This document shows, piece by piece, positions 21,757 to 24,224 of a stretch of DNA of 24,224 bases. The notes under the pieces are model-generated. The model did no database searches. It was not told where the DNA came from and saw nothing but the letters and a program-made list of their open reading frames with translations. The translations under genes and the position numbers were made by a program. Numbering within the stretch: position 1 is the first letter of the stretch; each line of letters begins with the position of its first letter. This stretch comes from an uncultured Akkermansia sp. (GTDB lineage Bacteria; Verrucomicrobiota; Verrucomicrobiia; Verrucomicrobiales; Akkermansiaceae): positions 1-24,224 of the forward strand of contig CAJGCZ010000037.1 in NCBI GenBank assembly GCA_904501975.1. The letters run 5' to 3'.

Positions 21757-22851
21757 ATGTTTTTTCTCAAACAAATTTTTCGCGCGCGCGAGCATTTGCA
21801 ACGCTCCCCACGGCAAGATGAAAAGGAGATGACTTTTCTGGAGCACTTGGAGGAGCTGCGCCACACCATCATTCGCATGTTGCTTACCCTGGCCGTGGCT
21901 ATGGCCTTGTGCTTTTTCCTAGCGCCTCATATCATGCAGTTGTTGCGCCACCCGGCAGAACAAGTGTGGCTGAGGCATGAAGGCGAGCGATTACCGGCCC
22001 ATATTGACCCGCAAGAATGGTTGCAGGCCAAACAATGGGCGGACCTTAAAGCGGCTACGCCACAGCAGGCGGCTCAATCTTTAGAAGCGCACTTATCTCC
22101 GCGTGTAGTAGAGCTTTCCGGCATCATTCCCCTGCTGCGAGCTGCCCGTCTTTTACCCCAAAAGAATCAGGCCACGTGGTTAGAGGCCGCCACCCCGGCA
22201 GCACAACGCGACTTGGCGCTGCAATTATGGCAAAGTGGCGCAGAGCTGCGCGCCGTATCCTCGCGCGACACCATGAAACTGATGGGGGCATTTCGACCGG
22301 GAGAGGCTTTCATGCTCTCACTGCAACTCTCCTTCTATGCCGGGCTCATTGTGTCCTTTCCGGTATTGGTGCTGCTTGTGCTGCATTTTATCATACCCGG
22401 CTTGCGCGAACACGAGCGGCGCTTGCTCTATAAGTGTGTGGTATGGGGCTTTTTGCTGTTTATAGCAGGCTGCGCCTTTGCGTATTGGGGCGTGTTGCCT
22501 CGCGTGCTGAGCTTCTTCTATGAATACTCAGAGGGCATGGGCATTGAAAACGATTGGCGTATTGGGTATTATCTCAATTTCTCCGTCAAGTTGCTCTTTG
22601 TCTTCGGGGTTATTTTTGAGCTTCCCGTCATTGTTGTTCCGCTTATCAAGACACGTATTCTGCGGTATCAGCGCATGAAACACACTCGCGGCTATGCACT
22701 GATTGCCTGTTTTGCGGCAGCGCTCGTGCTGGCCCCGGCTCCGGACCCCGCCACAATGATTCTGATGGCCTTACCCATGTATGCCCTATATGAGTTGTGC
22801 ATCCTTTTCGCTTGGGCTGAACACCGCAAACCGCACTCGGATGAATCATGA
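21757..22851 (+). CDS. tatC: Sec-independent protein translocase TatC with a long periplasmic insertion
   Basis: TatC recognises twin-arginine signal peptides and, with TatA/B, exports folded proteins. I start it at 21757 (MFFLKQIF), giving 364 residues. The frame is open to an ATG at 21730, but that would overlap the preceding gene by 17 bp. Family marks are FLEHLEELRHTIIR at 27-40, the E220 of REHERR, FELPVIVVP near 287-295, and RGYALIACFAAALVLAPAPDP ... PMYALYE. Six membrane segments are recognisable. Between the first (about 40-62) and second (about 186-212) lies a roughly 120-residue Gln/Ala-rich stretch, where E. coli TatC (258 aa) has about 25. No tatA or tatB is nearby. Its last bases overlap the start of the next gene. 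Confidence 0.92.
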   Translation: MFFLKQIFRAREHLQRSPRQDEKEMTFLEHLEELRHTIIRMLLTLAVAMALCFFLAPHIMQLLRHPAEQVWLRHEGERLPAHIDPQEWLQAKQWADLKAATPQQAAQSLEAHLSPRVVELSGIIPLLRAARLLPQKNQATWLEAATPAAQRDLALQLWQSGAELRAVSSRDTMKLMGAFRPGEAFMLSLQLSFYAGLIVSFPVLVLLVLHFIIPGLREHERRLLYKCVVWGFLLFIAGCAFAYWGVLPRVLSFFYEYSEGMGIENDWRIGYYLNFSVKLLFVFGVIFELPVIVVPLIKTRILRYQRMKHTRGYALIACFAAALVLAPAPDPATMILMALPMYALYELCILFAWAEHRKPHSDES

Positions 22852-23690
22852 TGAAGTTATTTCTCACCTGCGCCGCGGTCTTAACGGGCGGTGCTATGCT
22901 TGCCCCGGCAGATTCTCCTGCCGATAAAACAACTCGACAAACGGCAGAAAGTGCCGCGTTTGCCAACTATGTGCTGCAATGTATTCAAAAGATGCCTCGA
23001 GGCGGCGGTTATTCCGGCACTCCGGAAACGGTTAATGCTTTGGTTGGCAATGTCATCCAATGGAATGAGAAAAAGCAAAAGCTAACAATTCAACCGCACC
23101 GGGCGCAGCCTTCGTTCTGCTCCGGCGCCTGCTATCTGGTGCTGCTGCAAGCCCTGCAAATGTGGGAGCAGCATAGCGGGAAACGCCTTTCGCCACAGGC
23201 ATGGAAAGCTTTTGCCATCAGTATTGACCAAGCGGATGGACACGGTATATGGGGTAGGGCCAACGCCAATGGCCCCGGATTCGCCAAACTGGTGGCGGAT
23301 GTGGGAGCCGGCATCAATTTTACCGATGTAAAACAAGCTCGCCCCGGAGATTTCCTGAAAATCTTTTGGACTCCCAACATCGGCCGCAAAGAACGCGGGC
23401 ACCTCGTGGTGTACCTTGGTACTGTGCAACAGGGCGGGAAAAACCACATCAAATACTGGTCCGCCAACAAGCCGGAGGGCTACGGCATTAAAACTGCCCC
23501 GCTGCACAACACGCACAACCTCATTTTTACACGCATTACCGCCCCGCAAGCTTTTAATAAAACGCCCCAATTACCCCCCACGGATACCTGGCTGGAGGCC
23601 ATGCTGCGGCAGGATTTTTCTTTTGCAGAAGTGCGCCGCAAATGCAACATCCAAAAAAACGCCAATATTCATTTGCATGTCGAACGCTGA
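22848..23690 (+). CDS. Secreted NlpC/P60- or CHAP-like cysteine hydrolase
   Basis: 280 residues. A signal peptide ends near residue 21 (AMLAPA/DSP), with no twin-arginine motif, so export is probably Sec-dependent. The sequence fits a papain-like peptidoglycan hydrolase. A catalytic cysteine candidate is C91 (or C95) in SFCSGACYLVLLQAL. The H185 block reads ARPGDFLKIFW...ERGHLVVYLGT, the classic GD.l.f...HvgiYlG pattern. A polar third residue may be N208 in WSANKPEGYG. It would cleave cell-wall peptide or amide bonds in the periplasm. The first ATG (22848) overlaps the tatC stop as ATGA; a second ATG follows at 22851. Translational coupling to tatC is likely. The fold is inferred from motifs only. 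Confidence 0.7.
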   Translation: MMKLFLTCAAVLTGGAMLAPADSPADKTTRQTAESAAFANYVLQCIQKMPRGGGYSGTPETVNALVGNVIQWNEKKQKLTIQPHRAQPSFCSGACYLVLLQALQMWEQHSGKRLSPQAWKAFAISIDQADGHGIWGRANANGPGFAKLVADVGAGINFTDVKQARPGDFLKIFWTPNIGRKERGHLVVYLGTVQQGGKNHIKYWSANKPEGYGIKTAPLHNTHNLIFTRITAPQAFNKTPQLPPTDTWLEAMLRQDFSFAEVRRKCNIQKNANIHLHVER

Positions 23691-23856
23691 AATTCGGCTA
23701 CGACGGGAGAGCAAAGATTAGAGGTATGTTGTGCTAAGGTCTTCCTCCCCCGACGCAGCCAGCCGCCTAACTGCCAAATCCCTAATCTAAAGTCCGAAAT
23801 CAGAATTCCTACTTCGTGCTTTGTATATCGCACCTTCCATTCCGCCTTATAACAAC

Positions 23857-23881
23857 GCTCTGTTAAAGTTTTTAGTTGATA
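23857..23881 (-). repeat. 25-bp dispersed repeat, right copy
   Basis: Exact reverse complement of 197-221. It sits 8 bp before the left arm of the palindromic element at 23890, possibly as part of a larger composite repeat. Confidence 0.8.
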
Positions 23882-23908
23882 AATGGTAGTTTGTCGGCCC
23901 TCCGTACT

Positions 23909-24017
23909 ACGCACCGCAGGTACGTTCTTCACTACAGCGCAAGCTGTTCTTCACCATCTGCCGCAGGCAGATTCTTCACCATGCCCAACGGGCATTCTTC
24001 ACCACGGCGTAAGCCGT
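23909..24017. repeat. Array of five hairpins with 8-nt TCTTCACY linkers
   Basis: Hairpins lie at 23909-23925 (ACG.ACC/GGT.CGT, loop GCA, one mismatch), 23934-23947 (ACAGC/GCTGT, loop GCAA), 23956-23972 (ATCTGCC/GGCAGAT, loop GCA), 23981-23995 (ATGCCC/GGGCAT, loop AAC) and 24004-24017 (ACGGC/GCCGT, loop GTAA). The linkers are TCTTCACT once and TCTTCACC three times, each exactly 8 nt; TCTCATCC follows the last hairpin. Every stem starts with A and ends with T, but the stem sequences differ. Confidence 0.85.
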
Positions 24018-24025
24018 TCTCATCC

Positions 24026-24064
24026 CTCCCCAATACCGCGAGCGCAGCGAGCCGAATTGGAGAG
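24026..24064. repeat. Hairpin with 21-nt GCGAGCG-type loop
   Basis: CTCCCCAAT (24026-24034) pairs with ATTGGAGAG (24056-24064) with one mismatch. The 21-nt loop contains GCGAGCGCAGCGAGCCG and matches the 21-nt loop of the IS hairpin (17213-17233) at 17 of 21 positions, although the stems are unrelated. Confidence 0.65.
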
Positions 24065-24224
24065 TCCGGAGGACGACAGACAAATAGCCGGGGGTGGTTC
24101 ATCGAGGCGTAGCCGAAGATGAGAACCCCCGGTAACGCATGAAAATGATAGGGAGCCCTGTAGCGCCTGAGGCGCAGCCGAAGACGCGGAAGGCCGACAG
24201 ATAAGGGCGAGGGCGTAAGCCCGA

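Larger units (their letters stand above)
23890..24084. repeat. Palindromic element: inverted-repeat ends around a hairpin array
   Basis: The left arm TTTGTCGGCCCTCCGTACT (23890-23908) is imperfectly complementary to 24063-24084, the best part being CCTCCGTACT against AGTCCGGAGG (9/10). Between them lie five short hairpins (23909-24017) and a longer one (24026-24064). No protein is encoded in any convincing frame. It looks like a small non-autonomous repeat or a structured RNA unit. Confidence 0.6.
23691..24224. other. Gene-free right flank, repeat- and hairpin-rich
   Basis: No convincing gene. At 23694-23755 a long imperfect inverted repeat (GGCTACGACGGGAG against CTCCCCCGACGCAGCC) may serve as a weak terminator for the tatC unit. 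23857-23881 is the 25-bp repeat. 23890-24084 is a palindromic element with internal hairpins. Further hairpins follow: 24088-24132 (CCGGGGGT arms), 24163-24175 (GCGCC-TGA-GGCGC) and 24211-24222 (GGGC-GTAA-GCCC). GGCGYAGCCGAAGA recurs at 24106-24119 and 24171-24184, and CGACAGA at 24074-24080 and 24195-24201, about 121 bp apart, so the structure seems to continue as degenerate tandem units past the window edge. Confidence 0.7.

Noticed and set aside
23669..23932. 87-aa minus-strand frame through the 25-bp repeat
   Set aside because: It crosses the end of the hydrolase gene and the repeat; the peptide is most simply a translation of repeat DNA.
23909..24017. CRISPR array
   Set aside because: The constant part is only 8 nt and every variable unit is itself a palindrome; no cas gene is nearby.
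23883..24122. 79-aa plus-strand frame through the hairpin array
   Set aside because: The array period (22-25 bp) is not a multiple of three and the frame has no start signal.

Overview
The window looks like chromosomal DNA of a Verrucomicrobiota bacterium, probably from or near the Akkermansia lineage. This is inferred from gene content, not from a database match. Supporting signs are a TPR-plus-secretin outer-membrane protein resembling the Amuc_1098 type, a sigma-70 factor with a lysine/alanine/proline-rich N-terminal extension, an OlsF-like acyltransferase fusion, a TatC with a very long periplasmic insertion, and start sites that mostly lack Shine-Dalgarno sequences. No rRNA, tRNA or CRISPR array was found. 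Most of the window is ordinary chromosome, with one IS and repeat-rich DNA at both ends.

Left part (377-9659, all minus strand). rpoD is transcribed from two candidate promoters and ends at a strong terminator. It is followed by a compact envelope/lipid cluster: secretin, AsmA-like membrane protein, DUF374 lysophospholipid acyltransferase, folD, and a DUF6714-like protein. The secretin and the AsmA-like gene are 14 bp apart, and no pilus or type II secretion partner is present.

Middle part (9854-15349). A 72-residue single-pass membrane protein and pdxA (vitamin B6 synthesis) form a plus-strand pair. Next come an OlsF-like bifunctional acyltransferase, a convergent GT2 polyprenyl-phosphate-type glycosyltransferase, and a divergent metY (O-acetylhomoserine sulfhydrylase).

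15594-18540 is accessory. Two tandem paralogous lipoproteins share an N-terminal motif around TTNLGGFTNDLG. An intact DDE insertion sequence has landed 8 bp after the second one.

Right part (18672-23690, plus strand). asd (aspartate-semialdehyde dehydrogenase) and ispA (farnesyl diphosphate synthase) form an operon closed by a terminator. A second run follows: a stand-alone OppF/DppF-type ATPase, tatC, and a secreted NlpC/P60-like cysteine hydrolase whose start overlaps the tatC stop.

The most unusual non-coding structure is at the right edge. Imperfect terminal inverted repeats at 23890-23908 and 24063-24084 enclose five different short hairpins, each separated by an 8-nt linker of the form TCTTCACY. 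A sixth hairpin follows whose 21-nt loop is 17/21 identical to the loop of the 18-bp hairpin inside the IS. A 25-bp sequence just outside this element is repeated exactly, in inverted orientation, at the left edge of the window.
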